Notes: generated from the sequence alone by a model not told the origin. A DNA stretch of 48,142 bases from Clostridiales bacterium (GCA_012519315.1 JAAYQM010000095.1:1-48142), one strand, 5' to 3'; shown: positions 1 through 6,659, counted from the first letter of the stretch. Translations and numbers: made by a program.

Positions 1-45
1 AAGACTTTGCTTAAATTCTTCATCATATTTTCGATAAGTACTCAT
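1..45 (-). CDS. IS3-family transposase OrfA, N-terminal 15 codons only (partial)
   Basis: The start codon at 45-43 is preceded by AAAAAGGAGATA, a good ribosome binding site. The 15 visible residues are MSTYRKYDEEFKQSL. This has the MSxYRKYDEEFKxS form seen at the start of many IS3-family OrfA proteins, which carry the helix-turn-helix that binds the element ends. The rest lies outside the window, so whether the gene is intact or is followed by a frameshifted OrfB cannot be seen. Confidence 0.6.
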   Translation of the reverse strand, partial: MSTYRKYDEEFKQSL

Positions 46-75
46 TTTTTTATCTCCTTTTTATTGTCTACTGAA

Positions 76-105
76 ATTATACTGCATTTCACTATCCGCT
101 GTCTA
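76..105 (-). promoter_or_regulatory. Sigma-A-type promoter of the IS transposase
   Basis: The minus strand reads TAGACA (105-100), an 18-bp spacer, then TATAAT (81-76). It lies inside the IS end and about 30 bp before the transposase start, so it is the likely transposase promoter. Confidence 0.5.
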
Positions 106-121
106 CTTTATTAGTATACAT

Positions 122-358
122 CCAATCGTAGAAAACATGAGCTATGCTCAGTGCCCCGACTGCGGACGCAAAATAGAGTTGTTTGGCGAGAGCAATGTGG
201 ATGCCGCCGTCGATAAACACAAAATCCCGGTCACCGCTAAGCTTCCCATCGATCCAAAGCTTTCCGCTGCCTGCGACAAAGGCATGATCGAGCTGTATGA
301 AAACAGCGCTCTTGATCTCCTTGTCGAGAGCCTTGAAAAATTGTCTGAAGGAATCTGA
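122..358 (+). pseudogene. mrp: 3' fragment of an Mrp/NBP35-family iron-sulfur carrier ATPase gene, truncated by the IS
   Basis: The open frame continues from the IS junction without a start codon of its own and ends at 358. It encodes IVENMSYAQCPDCGRK, then a GES motif, LPIDPKL and an acidic end. This is the C-terminal third of Mrp/ApbC P-loop proteins: the ENMS segment, the CxxC that binds a bridging Fe-S cluster, and the LPxDP motif are all family hallmarks. The P-loop half is missing and would lie beyond the IS. Translation from the internal ATG at 137 would give 73 residues without an ATPase domain, so the fragment is probably non-functional. A bidirectional terminator follows at 376. Confidence 0.65.
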
Positions 359-375
359 CACTGCAAAACAAATGA

Positions 376-414
376 AAAAGATGAGGCGAAAAATAAACGT
401 CTCATCTTTTTTTA
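376..414. terminator. Rho-independent terminator after the mrp fragment
   Basis: Arms at 376-388 and 398-410 pair over 13 bp with one G-U pair. The loop is AAAAATAAA and a T run extends to about 413. An A run precedes the left arm, so it could act in both directions. Confidence 0.7.
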
Positions 415-616
415 TATGAAATTCGATCTGTCTTTCTTAATTTGTAAAAGATTCAAATCCTCTAAAAAAAGATTCCTTAACACAGTTAAAGCACGGATTT
501 CAGACTAAAACAACGTAACCTTCCACAAAAATTTATAGCGAAAACTGTGTAATTTGTGGATTTGAATAAATTTATAATAATTAGCAAATTTTTGGAAAAA
601 AATATATAATTATGTA

Positions 617-645
617 TTGACAAGCAGGTTTTTATATGTTATATA
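617..645 (+). promoter_or_regulatory. Sigma-A-type promoter upstream of the 168-aa hypothetical gene
   Basis: TTGACA (617-622), a 17-bp spacer, then TATATA (640-645). The predicted start at about 652 would give a leader of roughly 210 nt before the ATG at 865. The stretch 415-616 before the promoter is AT-rich and I see no gene in it. Confidence 0.55.
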
Positions 646-651
646 TATATC

Positions 652-864
652 ATAAAATCAAATATTGGGATTTTTTAGGGATACATCGATGATTACTGCT
701 TTATGTGGGCACTTTGCAGTTTTCGGAGTATATAGTGCAACCGACCCTGCCTTATTGCACATGGTTTGCAATTAACAGGCAGGGTTCTCATTTATTATCA
801 ATCTTTTCTGACAAAATTCAGCAATTTAAAAACTAATTTCGACAATACGAAACGGAAGCAAATT
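652..864 (+). promoter_or_regulatory. Long 5' leader with nested inverted repeats
   Basis: The leader between the promoter and the start codon contains an outer 8-bp repeat, ACCCTGCC (744-751) with GGCAGGGT (778-785). Nested inside is TTGCA (755-759) with TGCAA (767-771). Upstream, GCACT and AGTGC near 705-738 can also pair. No long T run follows the 744-785 hairpin, so it is not a typical terminator. I could not match it to a riboswitch class I know; the regulatory role is inference. Confidence 0.35.
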
Positions 865-1371
865 ATGAAACAAAGCAAAAACGATCAAAATCATCTCCTG
901 AATATGAATGCCGAGTTTATCTATCAGTTCAACACAGGCATTCACAACAAAGATCACCAGTCTGACACCCATCTTGAAGAATTTATCGACCTATACCATA
1001 ACTGCTATCAAATATATTTTAATGAAGAGTATCTACCGGTTTATTATGCACATCGGGCAGCATTTGCCTCACTTATCTCGGCATACTTCTCTCTTCCCCA
1101 CCCTGATAATGCTACAGACGAGAGGGTTTGCAGCCTTGTCGAAGTCTCGACTGCTGAATCAAATGCCCTGATAGATTCGGGCATCATGCATTTTCACCGA
1201 AAAATACTCAAGGCCGCCGAAAATAATGAATACGACACCGCCATCACCCTTTTCTACCGTCTTGTGGCCTCCTTATCTGATTTAATGGATATGCTTGAAT
1301 CTCAAAGAATAAGGGCAGAGCAGTTGATAAAAGTCTTGCCCGCCCAAGACTGCTCCGGCATAAACAAATAG
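865..1371 (+). CDS. Hypothetical helical cytoplasmic protein, 168 aa
   Basis: I do not recognise this family. The frame is open from 766, but the first 33 codons would start with TTG inside a hairpin. The ATG at 865 follows GGAAG with a 6-base gap, giving 168 residues starting MKQSKNDQNHLL. There is no signal peptide or membrane segment. The protein is rich in predicted helix, with alternating charged and aromatic residues (for example DLYHNCYQIYF), and its C-terminal third resembles an amphipathic helix ending near QRIRAEQLIKVL. It has its own promoter and leader and a terminator at 1497, so it is monocistronic. The helical make-up and lack of enzyme motifs are compatible with a ligand- or protein-binding regulator, but that is only a guess. 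Confidence 0.6.
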   Translation: MKQSKNDQNHLLNMNAEFIYQFNTGIHNKDHQSDTHLEEFIDLYHNCYQIYFNEEYLPVYYAHRAAFASLISAYFSLPHPDNATDERVCSLVEVSTAESNALIDSGIMHFHRKILKAAENNEYDTAITLFYRLVASLSDLMDMLESQRIRAEQLIKVLPAQDCSGINK

Positions 1372-1496
1372 TTGTTTCGCCTTATCCGCAACTGTATACA
1401 TACTTAAAATCTATATTTTTAAAAATCTATCCTCCCATCACCAACAACAGGATGGTTACATTCCCCTTACTATCCTGAGAACAAATAACAGGTAAA

Positions 1497-1542
1497 TAAG
1501 CAAAAGCCGGATACAGTAAAGACTGCATCCGGCTTTTGCTTA
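1497..1542. terminator. Bidirectional hairpin terminator
   Basis: A perfect 16-bp inverted repeat pairs 1497-1512 with 1527-1542, with a further CAGT/ACTG pairing inside (1514-1517 with 1522-1525). The right arm contains TTTT. It separates the 865-1371 gene from the convergent lipoprotein gene at 1622-1825. The stretch 1372-1496 holds nothing else I can identify. Confidence 0.65.
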
Positions 1543-1621
1543 TTATGGATTTATATGTAATGGAGGCCATATTGGCTCTCCTGTTAACACAAATCCATAT
1601 TAATTTGCTGTCAGCTGTGTT

Positions 1622-1825
1622 TTACGCTTGAGCAGCTGTGGTTTCTTCTTCTTCTTCTTCAGCTGTGGTTTCTTCTACTGTGGTCTCATCATCAGCTGCG
1701 GTTGTGGTCTCATCAGCAGCAGCGGTTGTGGTGTCTTCACCATCTTTACCGTTACAAGCCCAAACGCTGAGGATAGTTGCAAGAAGAACTGCTGTAATTA
1801 CTAAATATCTTAACAAAGTTTTCAT
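1622..1825 (-). CDS. Small Thr/Ala/Glu-rich putative lipoprotein, 67 aa
   Basis: MKTLLRYL is followed by a hydrophobic segment ending SVWAC at residue 24, a plausible though imperfect lipobox (Trp at -2). The rest, from about residue 25, is a low-complexity tail of repeated ETTTAA, ETTVEETT and a run of six Glu. It resembles only the linker of larger Clostridial lipoproteins, with no folded domain behind it. It could be a real surface peptide or the remnant of a lipoprotein whose domain has been lost. AGAAAGG lies upstream of the start. The consensus promoter at 2014-2042 would drive it through a leader of about 180 nt that contains the hairpin ATTGCC-gtca-GGCAAT (1867-1882). Confidence 0.55.
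   Translation of the reverse strand: MKTLLRYLVITAVLLATILSVWACNGKDGEDTTTAAADETTTAADDETTVEETTAEEEEEETTAAQA
1628..1740. repeat. Degenerate internal repeats with a GAA/TTC microsatellite
   Basis: Within the lipoprotein gene, variants of AGCTGTGGTTTCTTC and GGTTGTGGTCTCATC recur. A pure TTC run (about 1648-1660) encodes the poly-Glu stretch. All units are multiples of three, so length changes would alter the tail without a frameshift. Confidence 0.5.
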
Positions 1826-2013
1826 TTAAAAAATTGCCTACCTTTCTAAATATTTATTTATGTCCAATTGCCGTCAGGCAATCGAGCACATACTAATTTG
1901 TGGCAGCTTAACCAAAAAGCCAATCTGCAAAAATGCCTTGAAATCCCTTGATTTAAAGGAAAGATCAAACCTGCCGCACTCTTATAAATGTGCATTTCTT
2001 CACAGGTATATGC

Positions 2014-2042
2014 ATTATATATGAAAATATATAAAATGTCAA
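2014..2042 (-). promoter_or_regulatory. Consensus sigma-A promoter (first of four in the gap)
   Basis: On the minus strand TTGACA (2042-2037), exactly 17 bp, TATAAT (2019-2014): a perfect consensus at both hexamers. It most likely drives the small lipoprotein gene at 1622-1825. Confidence 0.8.
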
Positions 2043-2156
2043 TCCTTGTTTATAAGCAGAATATCGCCATATTGATGACCTGTTTAATTACATTCTGCCT
2101 GTAAAATCGCTGTCTATAATTGGATTCCTTTTAAGTATATTGGCAATCTAGGATAG

Positions 2157-2185
2157 ATTATACATTTGTTTTTTAAAAAAGTCAA
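2157..2185 (-). promoter_or_regulatory. Consensus sigma-A promoter (second of four)
   Basis: On the minus strand TTGACT (2185-2180), 17 bp, TATAAT (2162-2157). About 20-100 nt downstream, GCAGAAT and ATTCTGC form a 7-bp inverted repeat at roughly 2060-2103. No ORF of note begins there, so the transcript may simply run on into the lipoprotein gene. Confidence 0.65.
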
Positions 2186-2246
2186 TATAAATTAAAATAT
2201 TCTTCTATTTTCAACAAAAAACTACATAAACAGAACACCGAAAACA

Positions 2247-2333
2247 GTAATTAGCCCAATTGAGCGGGTGCCAAAGAGCGGAATATACCGCGTACCGAGT
2301 AGCGCTAAAGTAATAGTCGCTACAATCGCCGGC
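2247..2333 (-). ncRNA. Candidate structured RNA transcribed from the 2339-2367 promoter
   Basis: The predicted transcript start is about 2333. The next ~85 nt hold GTAGCG (2299-2304) pairing with CGCTAC (2318-2323), a hairpin GCGG-aatata-CCGC (2278-2291), and GGC/ATTG against CAAT/GCC segments at the two ends that could close a multibranch structure. The stretch is clearly GC-richer than its AT-rich surroundings and contains no reading frame. A short T-rich stretch follows at about 2215-2220. I do not recognise a known RNA family; function is unknown. Confidence 0.35.
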
Positions 2334-2338
2334 CTCTT

Positions 2339-2367
2339 ATAATAACATCTCTGCATTCTTTTGTCAA
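2339..2367 (-). promoter_or_regulatory. Consensus sigma-A promoter (third of four)
   Basis: On the minus strand TTGACA (2367-2362), 17 bp, TATTAT (2344-2339). It sits immediately in front of the GC-rich structured segment at 2247-2333. Confidence 0.7.
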
Positions 2368-2424
2368 GATAATAACGCAAAAAGCCGCGAAATGATACAA
2401 ACCAATCATAAAAGGCGAGAAAGA

Positions 2425-2583
2425 CTATATCTTTTCACCGCTTATAATCCTATCCTTGTCTATAGACGATAGCTCGGGGCAAAAAGTTCCCAAGATTTTT
2501 ATTTTTTTAAATTTATATAATCTTTTTACCTCAAGGGCAGAGGTCACAGTATATTCTTCAAGGACAAAATGGCTGATTTTCAC
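2425..2583 (-). CDS. Possible small protein, 52 aa, unknown function
   Basis: A GTG start at 2583 is preceded by AAAAGGGAAGG and opens a 52-codon frame ending with TAG at 2425. The product begins VKISHFVLEEY, has a basic middle (KRLYKFKKIKIL) and contains a single Cys in GTFCPELSS. It has no membrane segment or signal peptide. It lies about 65 nt downstream of the near-consensus promoter at 2654-2682, the main reason to take it seriously. I recognise no family. A chance ORF in AT-rich DNA remains possible. Confidence 0.35.
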   Translation of the reverse strand: MKISHFVLEEYTVTSALEVKRLYKFKKIKILGTFCPELSSIDKDRIISGEKI

Positions 2584-2653
2584 CCTTCCCTTTTCATAAA
2601 AAACAAACGAGAGAATAAAATTACAAAATTTACCTATAATATACTACATGCAT

Positions 2654-2682
2654 ATTATGACACATTTATAACACATTGTCAA
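2654..2682 (-). promoter_or_regulatory. Consensus sigma-A promoter (fourth of four)
   Basis: On the minus strand TTGACA (2682-2677), 17 bp, CATAAT (2659-2654). It would transcribe the possible 52-codon ORF at 2425-2583. Confidence 0.7.
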
Positions 2683-2863
2683 CACTTTTTTTATTTAAAT
2701 GCCTCTCCCTTGGTTATCCCTGTCTTCCTGTTTACAATTATATCTTAATATGATAAACTGAAGGGGGCATAAGTCCCTTAAAATATATCCGACAATCTGT
2801 TTATGTGAGGAGGGAGGGCATACGGACAGAAAAAAAAGGGCAGCATTCAAGACAGCGGCGCTG

Positions 2864-4363
2864 ATGGTCACCGTGACCCTTCTGTCAAAGCTTTTCGGTA
2901 TGTACCGAGATATCCTGCTCGCAGCCCATTACGGCACTACCCACGCCGCAATTGCCTTCGAGACGGCAAGCCGGCTGCCCCTCATCCTATTCGATCTTGT
3001 AATCGGGGGGGTTATTACCGCTTCCTTTATCCCGATTTACAATGAACTGCTGGTGAAAAAAAACAAAGAGGAGGCTATGCTTTTTGCCAATCAGTATGTT
3101 AATTTGATTTTTTTCATCACGGTATTGATCAGTTTTATCGGCATTTTCCTTGCCTCCCCTCTTATTGAGCTTCTTGCGCCCGGTATCGCCCCTCAGACAA
3201 AAAGCCTGGCAATCAGCCTCTCGCGCATGATGTTTCCAATGATTATCTTTACAGGATTTGCTTTTTCCTTCACCGGAATTTTGCAATCCTTAGGCGAATA
3301 TAATATTCCCGCTCTTATCAGCCTTGTTTCAAACTGCGCTCTGGTAGTCTATTTTTACACCTTAAACACCCGATTCGGCATCTTTGGGCTTGCGTTGGCA
3401 ATGCTTATAGGATGGCTTTTGCAGGCGGCTGTCCAAATCCCGAAGCTACACTCCTTCGGCTACCGCTGGCGTCCGACACTCAAATTAAAATCCCCCTATA
3501 TCAGACGATCAATGACACTGGGGGCCATCATACTTGTAGGAAGCTGGACGCAGCCCCTCTGTGTCCTTGTAAACACCCGCTTTGCCTCCAGGCTTGAAGG
3601 AGGGCGAGCGATTACTGCCCTCAGCTACGCAAACAAAATTTATATTGTAATCGCGGGAATTTTCTCCTTTGTGGCAACCAATCTTCTCTTTCCTTATCTG
3701 TCAAAGGCAATCTCAGGGGGAAATCTCTCCCAGGCGCGCCGCATCGGCTCCGGCGCCTTAAAGCTTTTATGGCTGGTTATTCTGCCGTTATCGGTGGGAG
3801 TTCTTATCCTTGCCGAACCGATTGTAAAAACCATCTACCTGCGTGGAGTTTTTACCGAGAGTGATGCTCTGCTCACCGCCCAGGCGCTGCGTTTTTTGGC
3901 TATCGGGATGCCTGCCTTAGCGGCAAATGAAATTTTCACAAAAATATTTTATGCTCGGCAAAGGAACACTCTGCCCATGATTTGCGCCCTTGTCTCAATG
4001 CTTTGCAATTTTCTTTTTCTCGCTTTTTTAACTGAGGCTATGGGTCTTAAGGGGATCGCCCTTTCCTCCAGTCTTGCCATATCGGTCAACGCCGCTCTCA
4101 ATTACATCCTCCTTTACAAAAGCGGGGATCCCCTCTTCTCGCTGCGGGATCTTTACGACATCCTTTGTATGCTTCTTTGCGCCGTTGTCATGGGGGGAGT
4201 CCTCTTCTTCATTCAGCCCCATATTCAATATCTCGGTCTCCTCCCGTTTATGCTGATATCAACCCTCTCTGGCGTTTTCGTATATGGGTTTCTTCTGCTT
4301 TTGTTGCCAATATCCGAAATTATGGCCGCAAAATCGGCATTTTTTAATAAACTGAAAAGGTAG
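2864..4363 (+). CDS. murJ: Lipid II flippase MurJ (MviN family)
   Basis: This polytopic membrane protein of 499 residues shows about 14 hydrophobic segments along its length. Near the N-terminus it has SKLFGMYRDILLAAHYG, matching the SKxLGxxRexxxaxxFG signature of the MurJ/MviN branch of the MOP superfamily. MurJ flips the peptidoglycan precursor lipid II across the membrane; sporulating Firmicutes also carry relatives. The downstream GT4 gene starts 3 bp after the stop, so the two form an operon. The start is doubtful: ATG 2864 lacks a ribosome binding site. Upstream codons 2828-2863 (RKKRAAFKTAAL) look like the true cytoplasmic N-terminus, but no ATG, GTG or TTG is in frame there. GAGGAGGGAGGG lies at 2807-2818. 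Confidence 0.88.
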   Translation: MVTVTLLSKLFGMYRDILLAAHYGTTHAAIAFETASRLPLILFDLVIGGVITASFIPIYNELLVKKNKEEAMLFANQYVNLIFFITVLISFIGIFLASPLIELLAPGIAPQTKSLAISLSRMMFPMIIFTGFAFSFTGILQSLGEYNIPALISLVSNCALVVYFYTLNTRFGIFGLALAMLIGWLLQAAVQIPKLHSFGYRWRPTLKLKSPYIRRSMTLGAIILVGSWTQPLCVLVNTRFASRLEGGRAITALSYANKIYIVIAGIFSFVATNLLFPYLSKAISGGNLSQARRIGSGALKLLWLVILPLSVGVLILAEPIVKTIYLRGVFTESDALLTAQALRFLAIGMPALAANEIFTKIFYARQRNTLPMICALVSMLCNFLFLAFLTEAMGLKGIALSSSLAISVNAALNYILLYKSGDPLFSLRDLYDILCMLLCAVVMGGVLFFIQPHIQYLGLLPFMLISTLSGVFVYGFLLLLLPISEIMAAKSAFFNKLKR

Positions 4364-4366
4364 TGC

Positions 4367-5497
4367 ATGAAATTGATAAAGGTTCTTCACGTCATCAGTG
4401 ATACTAATATCGGTGGTGCTGGCACCGTCCTTATCACCTGCCTGAAAAATTTCAGGCGTGACCAATTTGATATAAAGGTAATTCTTCCCAATGGCAGTCT
4501 GCTTCGCCCTCGAATTGAGGCGGAAGGATACCCTGTCATAGAGACGGAAGGGGGCGCGGACAGGTCCTTTGACCCTAAAGCTATCCGGGAATACCGCCGG
4601 ATTTTTAGTTCTGAGCGCCCCGACATTGTGCACACCCACGCCTCTCTCTCGGCAAGAATTGCCGCCCTGCTGGAGGGGATAAAAATCCGCATTTACACCC
4701 GTCACTCCACCTTTCCGCCCAAAAAAACTCTCACCCGTTTTCCCGGTCGCCAGATCTGCGGACTAGTTAACAATACCCTGTCTACCGGCATTGTGGCGGT
4801 TTCTCATTCGGCAATGGAAAACCTCGTTGACACAGGGGTAGATCCCGACAAAATTACCGTTATAATAAACGGCACACAGCCCCTGAGAGAGGTCTCTCCC
4901 GATGAGACAGCGGTCCTCAAGGCAAGCCTTGGTATTGCACCCGATGATTTTGTCGCCGGTATGTCCGCAAGGCTCGATGCCGTCAAGGGCCACCGCTATT
5001 TTATAGAGGCGGCAGAATCGGTTCTGCAAAAGTATCCGAAATCAAAATTTCTCATCATCGGAACAGGCGCAGAAGAGGACGCCCTGAAGCGGCAGGTCGC
5101 ACAGCTTTCGCTGGAGGGGGCGGTGATTTTTACCGGCTTTGTCACCGATGTTGCCCCGTATATTGCAGCTATGGATGTCATCGTCAACTGCTCATATGGA
5201 ACAGAGGCCTCCAGTATGGCTCTGGCAGAGGCAATGAGTCTCTCAAAGCCTGCAATCGCCTCCGATTACGGTGGCAATCCTCATATGATCAAAGACGAGA
5301 TAAACGGCATTATCACAAAACAAAAGAATGTAAAAGAGCTGGCTTATGCACTGGAACGAATGATCACAAATCCCGCCCTGCGCACCGAAATGGGGAGAGC
5401 CGCTCGCAAAAGATTTGAGACCGAATTCAATGGCGCAACAATGACAAAAAAACTCGAACAATTCTATCTGAAAGAATACCTCAAGAAAATAAAATAA
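4367..5497 (+). CDS. GT4-family glycosyltransferase, 376 aa
   Basis: This GT-B fold enzyme begins MKLIKVLHVISDTNIGGA, the nucleotide-sugar transferase N-terminus with its glycine-rich loop. The C-terminal half contains GMSARLDAVKGH, the usual start of the donor-binding domain, and SMALAEAMS followed by PAIASDYGGNPHMI, the EX7E-type donor-sugar motif of GT4. The protein is soluble or membrane-peripheral. It probably transfers a sugar to a cell-surface lipid or polysaccharide; donor and acceptor cannot be read from sequence. It starts 3 bp after murJ with AAAAGG as ribosome binding site, so translation is probably coupled and a cell-envelope role is likely. Confidence 0.85.
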   Translation: MKLIKVLHVISDTNIGGAGTVLITCLKNFRRDQFDIKVILPNGSLLRPRIEAEGYPVIETEGGADRSFDPKAIREYRRIFSSERPDIVHTHASLSARIAALLEGIKIRIYTRHSTFPPKKTLTRFPGRQICGLVNNTLSTGIVAVSHSAMENLVDTGVDPDKITVIINGTQPLREVSPDETAVLKASLGIAPDDFVAGMSARLDAVKGHRYFIEAAESVLQKYPKSKFLIIGTGAEEDALKRQVAQLSLEGAVIFTGFVTDVAPYIAAMDVIVNCSYGTEASSMALAEAMSLSKPAIASDYGGNPHMIKDEINGIITKQKNVKELAYALERMITNPALRTEMGRAARKRFETEFNGATMTKKLEQFYLKEYLKKIK

Positions 5498-5507
5498 GTT
5501 GTATCTA

Positions 5508-5536
5508 TTGACAAACCTTTGTTGCCATACTATAAT
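5508..5536 (+). promoter_or_regulatory. Perfect consensus sigma-A promoter
   Basis: TTGACA (5508-5513), 17 bp, TATAAT (5531-5536), only 10 bp after the glycosyltransferase stop. The only downstream plus-strand frame is the 46-codon remnant at 5602, followed by the terminator at 5816. Confidence 0.75.
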
Positions 5537-5601
5537 CATTCCGGAATATAATAGAAAGGAAAGCTTAAATCAAGGTTTTTTGATTCTGAGCGTTCACAGC
5601 C

Positions 5602-5742
5602 ATGCCGTTAATTGATATGCCCCTTGCTAAGCTAAGAGAATATAAGGGGATCAACCCAAAGCCCGCCGATTTCAGCCACGAGAATCTTCCCGACTGGGCA
5701 GACATCGAATACTCCCATATAATCAATTTCTTTAAAAATTAA
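5602..5742 (+). pseudogene. N-terminal remnant resembling acetylxylan esterase / cephalosporin-C deacetylase
   Basis: A 46-codon frame reads MPLIDMPLAKLREYKGIN followed by PKPADF. This closely matches the opening of AXE1-family acetylxylan esterases (MPLxDMPLxxLxxYxGxNPxPxDF). After that the sequence (SHENLPDWADIEYSHIINFF) no longer resembles the family and the frame stops; the alpha/beta hydrolase domain is absent. No clear ribosome binding site precedes the ATG. It is most simply a deletion remnant behind a still-intact promoter. A functional short peptide cannot be excluded. Confidence 0.5.
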
Positions 5743-5815
5743 GCTTCTTTCGCGGTTCATATTTAGCAGCTTCTGTGCATAACCAGCGCAACAAAATTCA
5801 ATTATAATGAAAAAG

Positions 5816-5862
5816 TCACCGCTCAAGATACTCTATCCCTGTATCTTGAGCGGTGATTTTTT
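5816..5862. terminator. Strong bidirectional terminator
   Basis: A perfect 15-bp stem pairs 5816-5830 with 5842-5856 across an 11-base loop. TTTTTT follows on the plus strand and an A run precedes it. It serves both the 5508 transcript and the convergent spoIIR gene. Confidence 0.85.
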
Positions 5863-5872
5863 CTTACGTTTA

Positions 5873-6520
5873 TTAATCTGTCTTGTCCTGCTTTTTCTGT
5901 TTCGGACTGAAAAGCTGCTCAAATACCTCAACGATCTTAAACTTCAGTCTATACTTCGGATTCTCGCTCTCGGTGATAATCTTATACTGCTCGGGGGTAA
6001 AACCGGCAGATATAAACTTCTTTTCTGCCCCTTCATCCCTTTCCGGCTCGTCAAGAGCGGCGGAGAGGCAGAGAGGCGGAAAGAGAACGCACCACCAGTT
6101 TTTCCCTGCTCCATCGCCGATTATAACCTTTAAGGAGGTGTATTTCCCTGCAGGAAGAGCGAACCCGTCATAAGACCGCTGCGGATAATATTCTCTGCAA
6201 AGCTCCGCGGTCACCTCATAGAAATATCCCTCTGAAGCAACTACCTCAGACGCCGCCTTGATTATATCCGAGATTCGGCTCTCAACCGACGCTCTGGCAT
6301 CCTCATAATCGTCATAGCCGCTGAATGCCGTTCCAAACCGGCGCAAAACCTCGTCCCTAACTAGCAATTTCAGCGCCTGATCCTCTTCACTGTCTGAATT
6401 TGCTATAACATGCAGCCTGATAACGTCATCATAAACCTTTCCTTCCCCCTCAAGCGGTATAAAGCCGATAAGGGAAATTGCAATAAGTATGCAAATCGTA
6501 AAATTTAAAATATAACGCAT
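5873..6520 (-). CDS. spoIIR: Stage II sporulation protein R (SpoIIR)
   Basis: The 215-residue protein has an N-terminal hydrophobic signal or anchor (residues 5-21). The family signature IRLHVIANSDSEEDQALKL follows at about residues 34-52, then VRDEVL. SpoIIR is made in the forespore under sigma-F, exported into the intermembrane space, and triggers SpoIIGA to process pro-sigma-E in the mother cell. AAGGGG lies 8 bases before the ATG. No convincing sigma-F promoter was found in the upstream 150 bp. The terminator at 5816-5862 lies just downstream. Length and signature fit the family well; the C-terminal tail is Lys-rich. Confidence 0.9.
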   Translation of the reverse strand: MRYILNFTICILIAISLIGFIPLEGEGKVYDDVIRLHVIANSDSEEDQALKLLVRDEVLRRFGTAFSGYDDYEDARASVESRISDIIKAASEVVASEGYFYEVTAELCREYYPQRSYDGFALPAGKYTSLKVIIGDGAGKNWWCVLFPPLCLSAALDEPERDEGAEKKFISAGFTPEQYKIITESENPKYRLKFKIVEVFEQLFSPKQKKQDKTD

Positions 6521-6659
6521 ATTTATAACCCCTTAAAATTCATTCCCTCGCCAAAATATCGGTCAAGTTAATGTACTTTAATTATTAACAGGGTTTTATC
6601 CTATTATTCATAAAAAAATTATAATTGTAAAATTTTTACTTTTTCTGCAAACAAATAAA

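Larger units (their letters stand above)
1..120 (-). mobile_element. Terminal part of an IS3-family-like insertion sequence (runs off the window)
   Basis: Read on the minus strand, the segment begins at about position 120 with TGTATACTAATAAAGTAGAC, contains a promoter and a ribosome binding site, and leads into a transposase-like start codon at 45. IS3-family elements typically begin with TG and end with CA, which fits a boundary at 119/120. Just beyond it the sequence turns into the interior of an mrp-like gene, so the element seems to have inserted there. The other end and the target duplication are outside the window, so the exact boundary and subgroup are inferred. Confidence 0.6.

Noticed and set aside
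440-480. tRNA-like T-loop sequence (GATTCAAATC)
   Set aside because: No acceptor, D or anticodon stem can be built around it.
766-864. N-terminal extension of the 168-aa hypothetical gene from TTG 766
   Set aside because: The start lies inside a hairpin without a ribosome binding site; ATG 865 has GGAAG at proper distance.
5632-5826. 64-codon minus-strand ORF opposite the esterase remnant
   Set aside because: Its start overlaps the terminator and it has no ribosome binding site; the plus-strand frame has the recognisable similarity.
6521-6600. Sigma-F promoter of spoIIR
   Set aside because: GTACA and GGCGAG fragments are present but not with the required spacing and -10 sequence.
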